Shown one piece after another: positions 24,441 to 31,460 of a DNA stretch of 31,460 bases. Every line of letters begins with the position of its first letter. Position 1 is the stretch's first letter. The DNA lies in contig CAVGFV010000022.1 of assembly GCA_963628765.1 (NCBI GenBank), forward strand, positions 1 through 31,460, in the 5' to 3' direction. The notes below the pieces were generated by a model. The model had not been told where the DNA came from. It made no database searches and saw only the letters and a list, made by a program, of their open reading frames with translations. The translations under genes and the position numbers were made by a program. This stretch comes from Succinimonas sp963628765. Lineage in GTDB: Bacteria > Pseudomonadota > Gammaproteobacteria > Enterobacterales > Succinivibrionaceae.

Positions 24441-24746
24441 TTACCAGCTAGCCTTTTTGAGGCCCGGAATTTCGCCCTTCATCATATGCTCACGAACCAT
24501 ATTACGGCACATACCGAATTTACGGAGGAAGCCATGAGGACGTCCAGTTATACTGCAACGATTACGTTGACGTACAACACTAGAATCACGTGGAAGAGAT
24601 TGAAGAGCAACAACTGCATTCCAACGTTCTTCTTCAGTAGAGTTAACACTGGAGATGATTGCTTTAAGAGTCTGACGCTTTTCAAAATACTTATTAGCAA
24701 GAAGCTCGCGTTTTTTCTCGCGATTCTTCATAGAAGTTTTTGCCAT
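24441..24746 (-). CDS. rpsN: 30S ribosomal protein S14
   Basis: A 101-residue S14 of the long, zinc-free type: MAKTSMKNREKKRELLANKY at the start, LPRDSSVVRQRNRCSITGRP and HGFLRKFGMCRNMVREHMMK at the end, with the CxxC pairs of the short form absent. I use ATG 24746 with AAGGA upstream; the frame is open 21 codons further but that extension is unrelated. Confidence 0.98.
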   Translation of the reverse strand: MAKTSMKNREKKRELLANKYFEKRQTLKAIISSVNSTEEERWNAVVALQSLPRDSSVVRQRNRCSITGRPHGFLRKFGMCRNMVREHMMKGEIPGLKKASW

Positions 24747-24756
24747 AATTATATCC

Positions 24757-25296
24757 TTACTTGCGGAACGGGAAATTGAAAGCAGAGAGAAGCTCACGAG
24801 CTTCGTCATCAGTCTTAGCAGTAGTAGTAATAGTTACGTCTAAACCGCGTACTGTATCAACTTTATCAAAATCAATTTCAGGGAATATGATCTGTTCACG
24901 AACACCCATGGAATAGTTTCCACGGCCATCAAAAGACTCTGCACTAACACCACGGAAATCGCGGATTCTTGGCATAGCAATTGTGATGAGACGTTCTAAA
25001 AATTCCCACATACGTTCGCCGCGTAAGGTAACCTTACAGCCGATAGGATAACCCTCACGAATTTTAAAGCCCGCTACTGATTTACGAACCTTGGTGATTA
25101 AAGGCTTCTGACCAGAAATCGCTGTCATGTCCTTAACAGCATTTTCAAGAACCTTTTTGTCTTCTACAGCTTCACCAACGCCCATATTGAGGGTAATCTT
25201 CTCAATTCTAGGGACTTGCATGACAGTCTTGTAACCAAACTTATCAGAAAGTTTCTTGATTACTTCTTGTCTATAAACATCATGCAGTTTCGCCAT
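24757..25296 (-). CDS. rplE: 50S ribosomal protein L5
   Basis: 5S rRNA-binding protein that contacts the P-site tRNA. The 179 residues include MAKLHDVYRQEVIKKLSDKF, IEKITLNMGVGEAVEDKKVL, GQKPLITKVRKSVAGFKIRE, and GVREQIIFPEIDFDKVDTVR. Length equals E. coli. ATG 25296 follows GGAGTTTACA. Confidence 0.98.
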   Translation of the reverse strand: MAKLHDVYRQEVIKKLSDKFGYKTVMQVPRIEKITLNMGVGEAVEDKKVLENAVKDMTAISGQKPLITKVRKSVAGFKIREGYPIGCKVTLRGERMWEFLERLITIAMPRIRDFRGVSAESFDGRGNYSMGVREQIIFPEIDFDKVDTVRGLDVTITTTAKTDDEARELLSAFNFPFRK

Positions 25297-25308
25297 TGTA
25301 AACTCCAA

Positions 25309-25626
25309 TTATTTAACAATTTCGTTATTAGACTTGAAGAAACGAACTTTTTTGCCGTCTTCAATTCTGAAACCAACTCGATCTGCCTTTTTGGTTGTCG
25401 GGTTAAGAATCGCTACGTTAGAAACATCAATTGGTGCTTCTTTTTCAAGAATTCCACCCTGAATATTAAGTTCAGGTCTTGGTTTCTGATGTTTTTTAAC
25501 GATATTAACGCCTTCGACGATAACCTTATGCTCTTTAACAAGAACAGTCTTAACTTTACCAGTCTTAGTCTTATCCTTGCCTGCGATAACGATTACTTCG
25601 TCATTCTTGCGGATTTTTGCTGACAT
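25309..25626 (-). CDS. rplX: 50S ribosomal protein L24
   Basis: Assembly-initiating large-subunit protein with a KOW motif (KNDEVIVIAGKDKTKTGKVK near the N-terminus). 105 residues, close to the E. coli length; the block VEGVNIVKKHQKPRPE is typical. It sits 11 bases after rplN and 12 bases before rplE. Confidence 0.98.
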   Translation of the reverse strand: MSAKIRKNDEVIVIAGKDKTKTGKVKTVLVKEHKVIVEGVNIVKKHQKPRPELNIQGGILEKEAPIDVSNVAILNPTTKKADRVGFRIEDGKKVRFFKSNNEIVK

Positions 25627-25637
25627 TGTTTCACCCC

Positions 25638-26006
25638 TTAAAGTACTTCAGGTGCTAAGGAAACGATCTTCATGAAACGTTCTGTACGTAACTCACGAGT
25701 AACCGGTCCAAAGATACGAGTACCAATCGGCTCCATCTGACCATTAAGGAGAACAGCCGCATTGCTATCGAAACGAATGACAGAACCATCCTGACGGCGA
25801 ACGCCCTTCTTGGTGCGAACTACAACCGCGTTAACAACATCACCCTTCTTAACCTTTCCACGTGGAATTGCTTCCTTGACGGAAACCTTGATGATGTCGC
25901 CAACACTGGCGTAACGACGATGTGAACCACCAAGAACCTTAATACACATTACACTACGAGCGCCAGAGTTATCGGCGACATCTAGCGTACTCTGCATCTG
26001 GATCAT
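25638..26006 (-). CDS. rplN: 50S ribosomal protein L14
   Basis: Large-subunit protein at the intersubunit face. The 122 residues include DVADNSGARSVMCIKVLGGS, VKEAIPRGKVKKGDVVNAVV, RTKKGVRRQDGSVIRFD and RELRTERFMKIVSLAPEVL. First gene of the spc operon; its leader carries a hairpin and T-run (26021-26063). Confidence 0.98.
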   Translation of the reverse strand: MIQMQSTLDVADNSGARSVMCIKVLGGSHRRYASVGDIIKVSVKEAIPRGKVKKGDVVNAVVVRTKKGVRRQDGSVIRFDSNAAVLLNGQMEPIGTRIFGPVTRELRTERFMKIVSLAPEVL

Positions 26007-26020
26007 GATAATGCTCCGTT

Positions 26021-26063
26021 ATAAATAAAAAAAACAAACTCCTTTTTGAGACAACTCAAAAGG
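26021..26063 (-). promoter_or_regulatory. Hairpin and T-run in the rplN leader, possible attenuator
   Basis: On the minus strand CCTTTTGAG (26055-26063) pairs with CTCAAAAAGG (26041-26050, one bulged base), with a 4-base loop. Six bases later comes an eight-T run, all within 60 bases upstream of the rplN ATG. This looks like a weak terminator inside the leader. A TAAGAT box (26070-26075) just upstream would place the transcript start next to the hairpin, so it may instead be a 5'-end stabilising stem. Confidence 0.4.
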
Positions 26064-26140
26064 TGAGGTATCTTAACACAAAAACAATCATAAAATAAGT
26101 AATTTTTTGATCTAAATTAAATTATTTCATTTGTTTAAAA

Positions 26141-26165
26141 AAAAGGAGGCTAAAAGCCTCCTTTT
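26141..26165 (-). terminator. Terminator after rpsQ (end of the S10 operon)
   Basis: A perfect 10-bp stem AAAAGGAGGC with GCCTCCTTTT and a 5-base loop, followed on the minus strand by an eight-T run. It starts 18 bases after the rpsQ stop codon, so rplN needs its own promoter in 26064-26140. Confidence 0.9.
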
Positions 26166-26183
26166 GTTAAAAACTAATTGAAA

Positions 26184-26435
26184 TTAGTCAGCGTTTTTAA
26201 CAACTCTTACTAAAGTCCATGAAATAGTCTTTGAAATAGGACGAGTTTCCTTTATTTCAACTACATCACCTTCTTTAGCAGTGTTATTAACATCCTGAAC
26301 GTGGAATTTTGTTGTACGCTTAATAATCTTTCCAAATATTGGATGCTTTACCTTACGTTCAACAGCAACAACGATGGCTTTATCCATCTTATCGCTAACA
26401 ACAACGCCTTGTTTAGTACGTGCTGAATCAGCCAT
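26184..26435 (-). CDS. rpsQ: 30S ribosomal protein S17
   Basis: An 83-residue early-binding small-subunit protein: TKQGVVVSDKMDKAIVVAVE, KHPIFGKIIKRTTKFHVQD and the terminal RPISKTISWTLVRVV. Its ATG overlaps the rpmC stop codon (TAATG), so translation is coupled. Last gene of the S10 operon. Confidence 0.98.
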   Translation of the reverse strand: MADSARTKQGVVVSDKMDKAIVVAVERKVKHPIFGKIIKRTTKFHVQDVNNTAKEGDVVEIKETRPISKTISWTLVRVVKNAD

Positions 26436-26635
26436 TACTCACCTACCTTGACAGCTTGTGCTGCTAGAATTTGCTTAATACGAGCAATGTCACGACGATT
26501 CTTTTTTAAAGAAGAAACATTCTTGATAACACCTGTTTTAAGCTGCAACTTAAGTTTAAATTGCTGCTCGATGAGATCTGACAACTGCTTCTTGAGTTCT
26601 TCAGCACTCTTTGTTTTAAGTTCACTGGCAAACAT
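26435..26635 (-). CDS. rpmC: 50S ribosomal protein L29
   Basis: A 66-residue helical protein near the tunnel exit and the trigger-factor/SRP docking site. ELKTKSAEELKKQLSDLIEQ and SSLKKNRRDIARIKQIL are family-typical. Its ATG overlaps the rplP stop (TAATG) and its own stop overlaps rpsQ, so three genes are coupled. Confidence 0.97.
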   Translation of the reverse strand: MFASELKTKSAEELKKQLSDLIEQQFKLKLQLKTGVIKNVSSLKKNRRDIARIKQILAAQAVKVGE

Positions 26636-27048
26636 TATAATACCGCCTTAACTACGAAAGTGGTCTGTACAGAAAGCTTAGCAGCTGCAAGAGTAAATGC
26701 ATGACGTGCCTTTTCTTCTGAAATTCCACCAAGTTCGAAAAGAACCTTGCCTGGTTGAATTGGGCATACCCAGTACTCTACAGTACCTTTACCTTTACCC
26801 ATACGAACACCAAGTGCCTTCTGAGTAATTGGTTTATCAGGGAATACACGAATGTAAACCTGACCTTCACGGTTAATAGCGCGGGTAAATGCACGACGTG
26901 CTGCTTCAATTTCACGTGCAGTAATCTGACCACGAGTAACAGCTTTAAGACCGAACTGGCCGAAACTTACATCGCTACCTGCATAAGCAAGACCGCGATT
27001 ACGACCTTTCTGCGTCTTACGATATTTAGTACGCTTTGGTTGTAACAT
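26635..27048 (-). CDS. rplP: 50S ribosomal protein L16
   Basis: Large-subunit protein near the A-site tRNA elbow. The 137 residues start MLQPKRTKYRKTQKGRNRGL and carry AARRAFTRAINREGQVYIRV, FPDKPITQKALGVRMGKGKG and the C-terminal EEKARHAFTLAAAKLSVQTT. Length is the same as or within one residue of E. coli. Confidence 0.98.
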   Translation of the reverse strand: MLQPKRTKYRKTQKGRNRGLAYAGSDVSFGQFGLKAVTRGQITAREIEAARRAFTRAINREGQVYIRVFPDKPITQKALGVRMGKGKGTVEYWVCPIQPGKVLFELGGISEEKARHAFTLAAAKLSVQTTFVVKAVL

Positions 27049-27059
27049 TGATGATCTCC

Positions 27060-27806
27060 TTACTTATCAGCTTTTGCAGCTTCACGAGCCGGAGCCTTGT
27101 TGGCACGGCGGTTGTTCTTTCTGCCAGGAGTCTTGGTATTCTGCTGATTATCAGCTTCATTTTCAAGAGGAAGTTCACCAAGAATTTCACCCTTAAAAAT
27201 CCATACCTTAACACCGATAATACCGTAGGTTGTTTCAGCTTCTGATAAAGCATAATCAATATCAGCACGAAGAGTGTGAAGTGGAACGCGACCTTCACGT
27301 AACCATTCAGAACGTGCAATTTCAGCACCACCAAGACGGCCAGATGCTTCAATCTTGATACCAAGAGCACCAGCTTTAGTAGCAGCTTGAATTGCTTTCT
27401 TCATAGCACGGCGGAACATTACACGATGTTCAAGCTGATCAGCAATGCTATCAGCAACTAACTGTGCATCTAATTCTGGTTTACGTACTTCTTGAACAAC
27501 TACTTGAGCGCTAGTAACTTTTGCAATTTTTGCAATGTTCTTGCTCAATTTTTCAATACCAGCACCCTTCTGACCATATACAACACCTGGACGTGCAGTA
27601 TAGATGGTTACACGTATAGACTTAGCAGGACGATCAATTACGATTTTTGAAACTGAAGCATCGCTTAGTTCTTTATTAAGATACTTACGAACTTCATAAT
27701 CGCAATAAAGATTATCAGCGAAGTCAGCTGTATTTGCATACCATACAGAATTGAACTGCTTAGTAATGCCAAGGCGAATGCCATTTGGATTTACTTTCTG
27801 CCCCAT
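27060..27806 (-). CDS. rpsC: 30S ribosomal protein S3
   Basis: Small-subunit head protein at the mRNA entry. The 248 residues start MGQKVNPNGIRLGITKQFNS, carry a KH domain (VYGQKGAGIEKLSKNIAKIA) and the C-terminal SGRLGGAEIARSEWLREGRV and GIIGVKVWIFKGEIL. A lysine/alanine-rich tail (about 35 residues after the core) makes it longer than E. coli S3 (233). Confidence 0.98.
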   Translation of the reverse strand: MGQKVNPNGIRLGITKQFNSVWYANTADFADNLYCDYEVRKYLNKELSDASVSKIVIDRPAKSIRVTIYTARPGVVYGQKGAGIEKLSKNIAKIAKVTSAQVVVQEVRKPELDAQLVADSIADQLEHRVMFRRAMKKAIQAATKAGALGIKIEASGRLGGAEIARSEWLREGRVPLHTLRADIDYALSEAETTYGIIGVKVWIFKGEILGELPLENEADNQQNTKTPGRKNNRRANKAPAREAAKADK

Positions 27807-27809
27807 GGC

Positions 27810-28151
27810 TTACTCCTTACGCTCATCAGAAACTACAACGGTAATGTGAGATGTACGTTTTGTAATACGATCTGCACGGCCTTTTGCTCTAGCACGAATG
27901 CGTTTTAGAGATGGACCTTCATCTACCATAATTTCAGAAACATACAGTGAATCAACATCAGCTTGATTGTTGTTCTCTGCATTAGCGATTGCTGACTTGA
28001 GAACCTTTAACACAAGAGCAGAAGCCTTACGTGGGCTGAACTGCAATGTATATAATGCCTTCGATACTGGCAAACCGCGAACCATATCAGCTACAAGACG
28101 AGCCTTTTGAGCTGATGTACGGGCATAACGGTGTATAGCTTTTGCTTCCAT
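27810..28151 (-). CDS. rplV: 50S ribosomal protein L22
   Basis: Lines the exit tunnel through a long beta-hairpin. The 113 residues show AKAIHRYARTSAQKARLVAD, RGLPVSKALYTLQFSPRKAS and the hairpin SLKRIRARAKGRADRITKRT. No deletion or substitution associated with macrolide resistance stands out, although the hairpin was compared only from memory. It ends three bases before rpsC. Confidence 0.98.
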   Translation of the reverse strand: MEAKAIHRYARTSAQKARLVADMVRGLPVSKALYTLQFSPRKASALVLKVLKSAIANAENNNQADVDSLYVSEIMVDEGPSLKRIRARAKGRADRITKRTSHITVVVSDERKE

Positions 28152-28160
28152 TACGAATCC

Positions 28161-28451
28161 TTATTTAGCTGCAGTTGCAGATGCTGCTGCCTTATCGGCA
28201 GTATGACCGTGAAAAGTACGGGTCGGAGCAAACTCGCCCAACTTGTGACCAACCATCTCGTCAGTTACATATACAGGAACGTGCTGACGACCATTATGGA
28301 CAGCGATGGTCAAACCGATCATTGTAGGGATGATGATTGAACGACGGGACCAAGTCTTAATTGGCTTCTTGTCCTTACTTTCCACCGCTTTCTCTACCTT
28401 CTGCAGCAAGGATTGGTCAATATAAGGACCTTTCTTGAGCGAACGTGGCAT
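28161..28451 (-). CDS. rpsS: 30S ribosomal protein S19
   Basis: Small-subunit head protein next to S13. The 96 residues start MPRSLKKGPYIDQSLLQKVE and carry KTWSRRSIIIPTMIGLTIAV, HNGRQHVPVYVTDEMVGHKL and FAPTRTFHGH. The alanine-rich last residues (ADKAAASATAAK) vary in the family. Confidence 0.98.
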   Translation of the reverse strand: MPRSLKKGPYIDQSLLQKVEKAVESKDKKPIKTWSRRSIIIPTMIGLTIAVHNGRQHVPVYVTDEMVGHKLGEFAPTRTFHGHTADKAAASATAAK

Positions 28452-28470
28452 GGTAATACCTCTTTAAAAA

Positions 28471-29292
28471 TTATTTATCACGACGATGAACAATGTACTT
28501 ATCAGTACGTTTGTTCTTACGAGTCTTGTAGCCTTTACACAAAGTACCCCAAGGAGATCTTGGCTGAATACCCTTGTTACGGCCTTCACCACCACCGTGT
28601 GGGTGATCAACAGGGTTCATAGACATACCTCTAACAGTAGGTCTAATGCCTAACCAACGTTTAGCACCAGCCTTACCAAGAGAGCGAAGCATATGTTCAC
28701 TATTGCCAACTTCACCGATTGTTGCACGACCATCTGCACGAACTCTGCGCATTTCACCAGAACGCATACGAAGGGTTACATATTCACCATCGCGTGCAAG
28801 AATCTGACAGAAAGCACCTGCAGAACGAGCGAACTGAGCACCATTACCTGGAACTAATTCAACTGCATGAACGTTAGTACCTACAGGAATGTTACGAAGT
28901 GGTAGAGTATTACCAACTTTAATTTCAGCGTGTGCACCTGACTTAACAGTGTCACCTACTGAAAGACCCTTTGGTGCAAGGATATAACTACGTACACCAT
29001 CTGCATAAACAATAAGAGCAATATTTGAGCTACGGTTTGGATCGTATTCAATACGTTCAACCTTTGCTGGAATATCATCCTTAATTCTTGCAAAATCAAT
29101 AATACGATAACGCTGCTTATGACCACCACCGATATGACGTGTAGTGATACGGCCGAAGTTATTACGACCACCAGTCTTACGTTTTTCAGTTACAAGACCA
29201 GGGAACGGATCACCTTTGTATAGACCCGGGGTCACAATCTTGACAACATGACGACGACCAGCAGAAGTCGGTTTGCAATTTACAATTGCCAT
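28471..29292 (-). CDS. rplB: 50S ribosomal protein L2
   Basis: Large-subunit protein close to the peptidyl transferase centre. The 273 residues begin MAIVNCKPTSAGRRHVVKIV and contain GGGHKQRYRIIDFARIKDDI, GAQFARSAGAFCQILARDGE and the near-invariant MNPVDHPHGGGEGRNKG with the functional histidine. Length equals E. coli. Confidence 0.99.
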   Translation of the reverse strand: MAIVNCKPTSAGRRHVVKIVTPGLYKGDPFPGLVTEKRKTGGRNNFGRITTRHIGGGHKQRYRIIDFARIKDDIPAKVERIEYDPNRSSNIALIVYADGVRSYILAPKGLSVGDTVKSGAHAEIKVGNTLPLRNIPVGTNVHAVELVPGNGAQFARSAGAFCQILARDGEYVTLRMRSGEMRRVRADGRATIGEVGNSEHMLRSLGKAGAKRWLGIRPTVRGMSMNPVDHPHGGGEGRNKGIQPRSPWGTLCKGYKTRKNKRTDKYIVHRRDK

Positions 29293-29301
29293 GATCTACT
29301 C

Positions 29302-29601
29302 CTATTCTCCCTGGAAAGTATTGGCATCAATGGACTGACCTTGTACAAGAGTAACATAGGCTTTTTTCCAGTCCTTACGGCGGCCAAGGTGTCTACCAGT
29401 AGCCTTAACCTTTCCTTTAACATTCAAAGTTGATACGCTCTGAACCTTAACTTTGAAAATTTCTTCTACTGCTGTTTTGATTTCAATCTTATTTGCATCT
29501 GGAAGAACTGAGAAAGTATAGGTATTCAAAGCATTAATGCTAGTAGTTTTTTCAGTAACTACGAAGCCTTTGATTATATTGAAAAGACGTGTCTTATTCA
29601 T
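29302..29601 (-). CDS. rplW: 50S ribosomal protein L23
   Basis: Tunnel-exit protein and docking site for trigger factor. The 99 residues show GFVVTEKTTSINALNTYTFS, ANKIEIKTAVEEIFKVKVQS and RRKDWKKAYVTL. Its ATG overlaps the rplD stop codon by four bases (ATGA). Confidence 0.97.
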   Translation of the reverse strand: MNKTRLFNIIKGFVVTEKTTSINALNTYTFSVLPDANKIEIKTAVEEIFKVKVQSVSTLNVKGKVKATGRHLGRRKDWKKAYVTLVQGQSIDANTFQGE

Positions 29602-30206
29602 GCTAAGAGCTCCTCAATCTTCTTTACAGCAGATGAAGTTACAAGAACTTTATCATGAGCAATTAGATTAACAGGGTTAAAACCGCTGCCATCAACTTCG
29701 CAAACATCTACCTTATAAAGGTTACGTGCAGAAAGAACTAAGTTCTCTTGATATTCATCAGTAACAATTAGAACATCTTTTAACTGCATTTCATTAAGCT
29801 TCTGAGCAAGTTTCTTAGTCTTGATTTCTTCAAGATTGAAGTTATCAACAACTACAAAACGATCCTGACGAACAAGTTCAGAAAGGATGCTCTTAATAGC
29901 AACACGGTACATCTTACGATTTACTTTTTGTGACCAATCTTGTGGTCTTGCTGCAAATACGCATGCACCACCGCGCCATAATGGAGAACGGATTGATCCT
30001 GCACGTGCACGACCAGTACCCTTCTGACGGAATGGTTTCTTGCCACCGCCTGAAACTTCAGAGCGGGTCTTTTGTTTTTTGCTTCCTTGACGCGCAGCGT
30101 TCATGTAAGCAACAACTACTTGATGAACAAGGGCTTCATTATACTCACGGCCGAAGGTTTCATCAGAAACCTGCAGTGGGCTAGCGCCTAACATCTGTAA
30201 TTCCAT
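29598..30206 (-). CDS. rplD: 50S ribosomal protein L4
   Basis: Large-subunit tunnel protein and, in E. coli, the regulator of its own S10 operon through transcription attenuation and translation repression. The 202 residues contain FGREYNEALVHQVVVAYMNA, the tunnel loop KPFRQKGTGRARAGSIRSPL and the C-terminal NLYKVDVCEVDGSGFNPVNL. The rpsJ leader hairpin downstream of the S10 promoter is the likely target if that control exists here. Confidence 0.98.
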   Translation of the reverse strand: MELQMLGASPLQVSDETFGREYNEALVHQVVVAYMNAARQGSKKQKTRSEVSGGGKKPFRQKGTGRARAGSIRSPLWRGGACVFAARPQDWSQKVNRKMYRVAIKSILSELVRQDRFVVVDNFNLEEIKTKKLAQKLNEMQLKDVLIVTDEYQENLVLSARNLYKVDVCEVDGSGFNPVNLIAHDKVLVTSSAVKKIEELLA

Positions 30207-30220
30207 GATTTATCCCTCGC

Positions 30221-30859
30221 TTACGCCTTAACGCTAGGTTTTACTAAAACGTCGCCATTGATAGCACCAGGAACCGCACCCTTAACGAGAAGTACATTAC
30301 GGTTTGTGTCAACACGTACAACATTTAAACCTTGTACGGTAACCTTTACACTACCAAGATGACCAACCATCTTCTTGCCCTTAAATACGTGGCCAGGAGT
30401 TTGGTTTTGACCAGTTGAGCCAGGAACACGATATGAACGTGAGTTACCATGTGTCCAGTCTTGAGTATGGAAGTTCCAACGCTTAATGGTACCAGCTGTG
30501 CCTTTACCTTTTGAAACGCCAGTAACGTCTACTTTCTGACCTTCTGTAAATAAATCAACCTTAACTTCTGAACCTACAGCATACTTTGCTAAATCTTCAG
30601 CGGTAAGGCGGAATTCCCATAATCCACGACCAGCTTCAACGTTAGCTTTCTTAAAAACACCAGCTTCTGGTTTGTTGATAAGATTTGCTCTCTTTGTGCC
30701 AGTAGTTACCTGAATAGCTGAATAACCATCGGTTTCAACAGACTTAACCTGAGTTACACGATTTGGTTCAACTTCAATTACAGTCACAGGGATTGACTTG
30801 CCGTCCTGTGTGAAGACGCGAGTCATGCCGAGTTTGCGACCGATTACGCCAATTGACAT
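30221..30859 (-). CDS. rplC: 50S ribosomal protein L3
   Basis: Assembly-initiating large-subunit protein reaching toward the peptidyl transferase centre. The product is 212 residues from ATG 30859, which is nine bases after GAGG; another ATG two codons upstream sits too close to that element. Hallmarks are SIGVIGRKLGMTRVFTQDGK, VEAGRGLWEFRLTAEDLAKY, GTIKRWNFHTQDWTHGNSRS and the PrmB glutamine region GSTGQNQTPGHVFKGKKMVG. Confidence 0.98.
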   Translation of the reverse strand: MSIGVIGRKLGMTRVFTQDGKSIPVTVIEVEPNRVTQVKSVETDGYSAIQVTTGTKRANLINKPEAGVFKKANVEAGRGLWEFRLTAEDLAKYAVGSEVKVDLFTEGQKVDVTGVSKGKGTAGTIKRWNFHTQDWTHGNSRSYRVPGSTGQNQTPGHVFKGKKMVGHLGSVKVTVQGLNVVRVDTNRNVLLVKGAVPGAINGDVLVKPSVKA

Positions 30860-30873
30860 TGTCATCTACCTCA

Positions 30874-31185
30874 TTAACCCAAGCTAATCTGAACGTCTAC
30901 ACCAGCAGGAAGATCAAGACGCATAAGAGCATCTACAGTCTTATCAGTGTGTTCAACGATATCCACAAGTCGCTTGTGGGTACGAATTTCGTACTGATCA
31001 CGCGCATCTTTATTTACGTGTGGAGAAATCAATACGGTAAAACGCTCTTTACGAGTAGGAAGTGGGATTGGACCACGAACCTGTGCACCAGTGCGTTTTG
31101 CAGTTTCAACAATTTCCGCAGTAGACTTGTCAATTAAACGATGATCAAAAGCCTTCAAACGGATACGAATTCTTTGGTTCTGCAT
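30874..31185 (-). CDS. rpsJ: 30S ribosomal protein S10 (NusE)
   Basis: Small-subunit head protein and, as NusE, the partner of NusB in transcription antitermination. The 103 residues start MQNQRIRIRLKAFDHRLIDK and carry RTGAQVRGPIPLPTRKERFT, HVNKDARDQYEIRTHKRLVD and ALMRLDLPAGVDVQISLG. The start is ATG 31185, giving the E. coli length; the frame is open 13 codons further upstream, within the leader. First gene of the S10 operon. Confidence 0.98.
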   Translation of the reverse strand: MQNQRIRIRLKAFDHRLIDKSTAEIVETAKRTGAQVRGPIPLPTRKERFTVLISPHVNKDARDQYEIRTHKRLVDIVEHTDKTVDALMRLDLPAGVDVQISLG

Positions 31186-31199
31186 TATTCCAGAGCTCC

Positions 31200-31251
31200 A
31201 AATGAAAAAAGAACAAAAAAGCATATCCGCCTTCTCGTTTCTAACGAGAGG
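31200..31251 (-). promoter_or_regulatory. Hairpin and T-runs in the S10-operon leader, possible attenuator
   Basis: On the minus strand CCTCTCGTT pairs with AACGAGA-AGG (31231-31251, one bulged base), with a 3-base AGA loop. About ten bases later come two T-rich runs (TTTTTTG and CTTTTTTC), still upstream of rpsJ. In E. coli the S10 leader has an L4-controlled attenuator at a similar position. The assignment here rests on position and shape only. Confidence 0.45.
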
Positions 31252-31327
31252 AGATAAGCTAAACTATTTTCCCCAAATATCTCAGGGTGTCTGCATTTTC
31301 ATGCATGCTAAAAAAACTAGCTTGTTC

Positions 31328-31355
31328 ATTATAAACACAATTATTTTTTTATCAA
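31328..31355 (-). promoter_or_regulatory. Promoter of the S10 ribosomal operon
   Basis: A strong sigma70 match on the minus strand: TTGATA (31350-31355), a 16-base spacer and a perfect TATAAT (31328-31333). It predicts a start near 31321 and a leader of about 135 bases before rpsJ. Confidence 0.75.
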
Positions 31356-31460
31356 GTTTTTTTGATGATCACATTTTTTTATGTTTTTTATTATGTTTTT
31401 ACATAGTAAGCGTATTCGCAATCGTCGTATTTAAATTTTCATAGAGCCCACATAAGATCC

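Noticed and set aside
25216..25623. A 135-codon plus-strand frame opposite rplX and rplE
   Set aside because: Phe/Asn-rich antisense shadow of conserved genes with no start signal.
31202..31444. An 80-codon plus-strand frame over the S10 promoter and leader
   Set aside because: Low-complexity hydrophobic translation from T-rich DNA, opposite a strong promoter and leader; no credible start signal.

Overview
This window looks like a piece of the chromosome of an AT-rich gammaproteobacterium. The evidence is gene order: pilU-pilT divergent from yggS-proC-yggT-yggU, parC overlapping plsC, and S10, spc and alpha ribosomal operons in the enterobacterial order. NadB, MalS and the ribosomal proteins also read very close to their E. 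coli counterparts. A small 2x[4Fe-4S] ferredoxin and a MalS-type amylase would suit an anaerobic, starch-using, host-associated lineage. I think of Succinivibrionaceae or a relative, but that is an inference and not proven here.

Left part (1-15730): nadB (NAD synthesis) converges on a three-gene unit of ferredoxin, FecCD-type permease and ABC ATPase. Next come the type IV pilus retraction ATPases pilT and pilU, divergent from yggS, proC, yggT and yggU. The parC-plsC pair follows (topoisomerase IV subunit A and lysophosphatidate acyltransferase). Then come an exported L,D-transpeptidase-fold protein, a small acidic protein I do not recognise, and a large lipoprotein alpha-amylase of the MalS type. 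Most of these units are separated by clear intrinsic terminators.

Right part (16061-31185), all on the minus strand: read from the right, the S10 operon runs rpsJ, rplC, rplD, rplW, rplB, rpsS, rplV, rpsC, rplP, rpmC, rpsQ, then a terminator. The spc operon runs rplN, rplX, rplE, rpsN, rpsH, rplF, rplR, rpsE, rpmD, rplO, secY, rpmJ, then a terminator. The alpha operon runs rpsM, rpsK, rpsD, rpoA, rplQ, then a terminator. Leader hairpins in front of rpsJ, rplN and rpsM are candidates for autogenous control.

The standout is a second, complete, strongly diverged rpoA just downstream of the alpha-operon terminator. It has its own candidate promoter, a perfect 16-bp inverted repeat and its own terminator. 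The two RNA polymerase alpha subunits differ mostly in the N-terminal assembly domain, while their DNA/activator-binding C-terminal domains remain about 83% identical. Each copy keeps a different subset of the E. coli-like N-terminal positions. This suggests a heterodimeric alpha pair, as described for Francisella, or alternative polymerase forms. No rRNA, tRNA, CRISPR array, insertion sequence or phage gene was seen.
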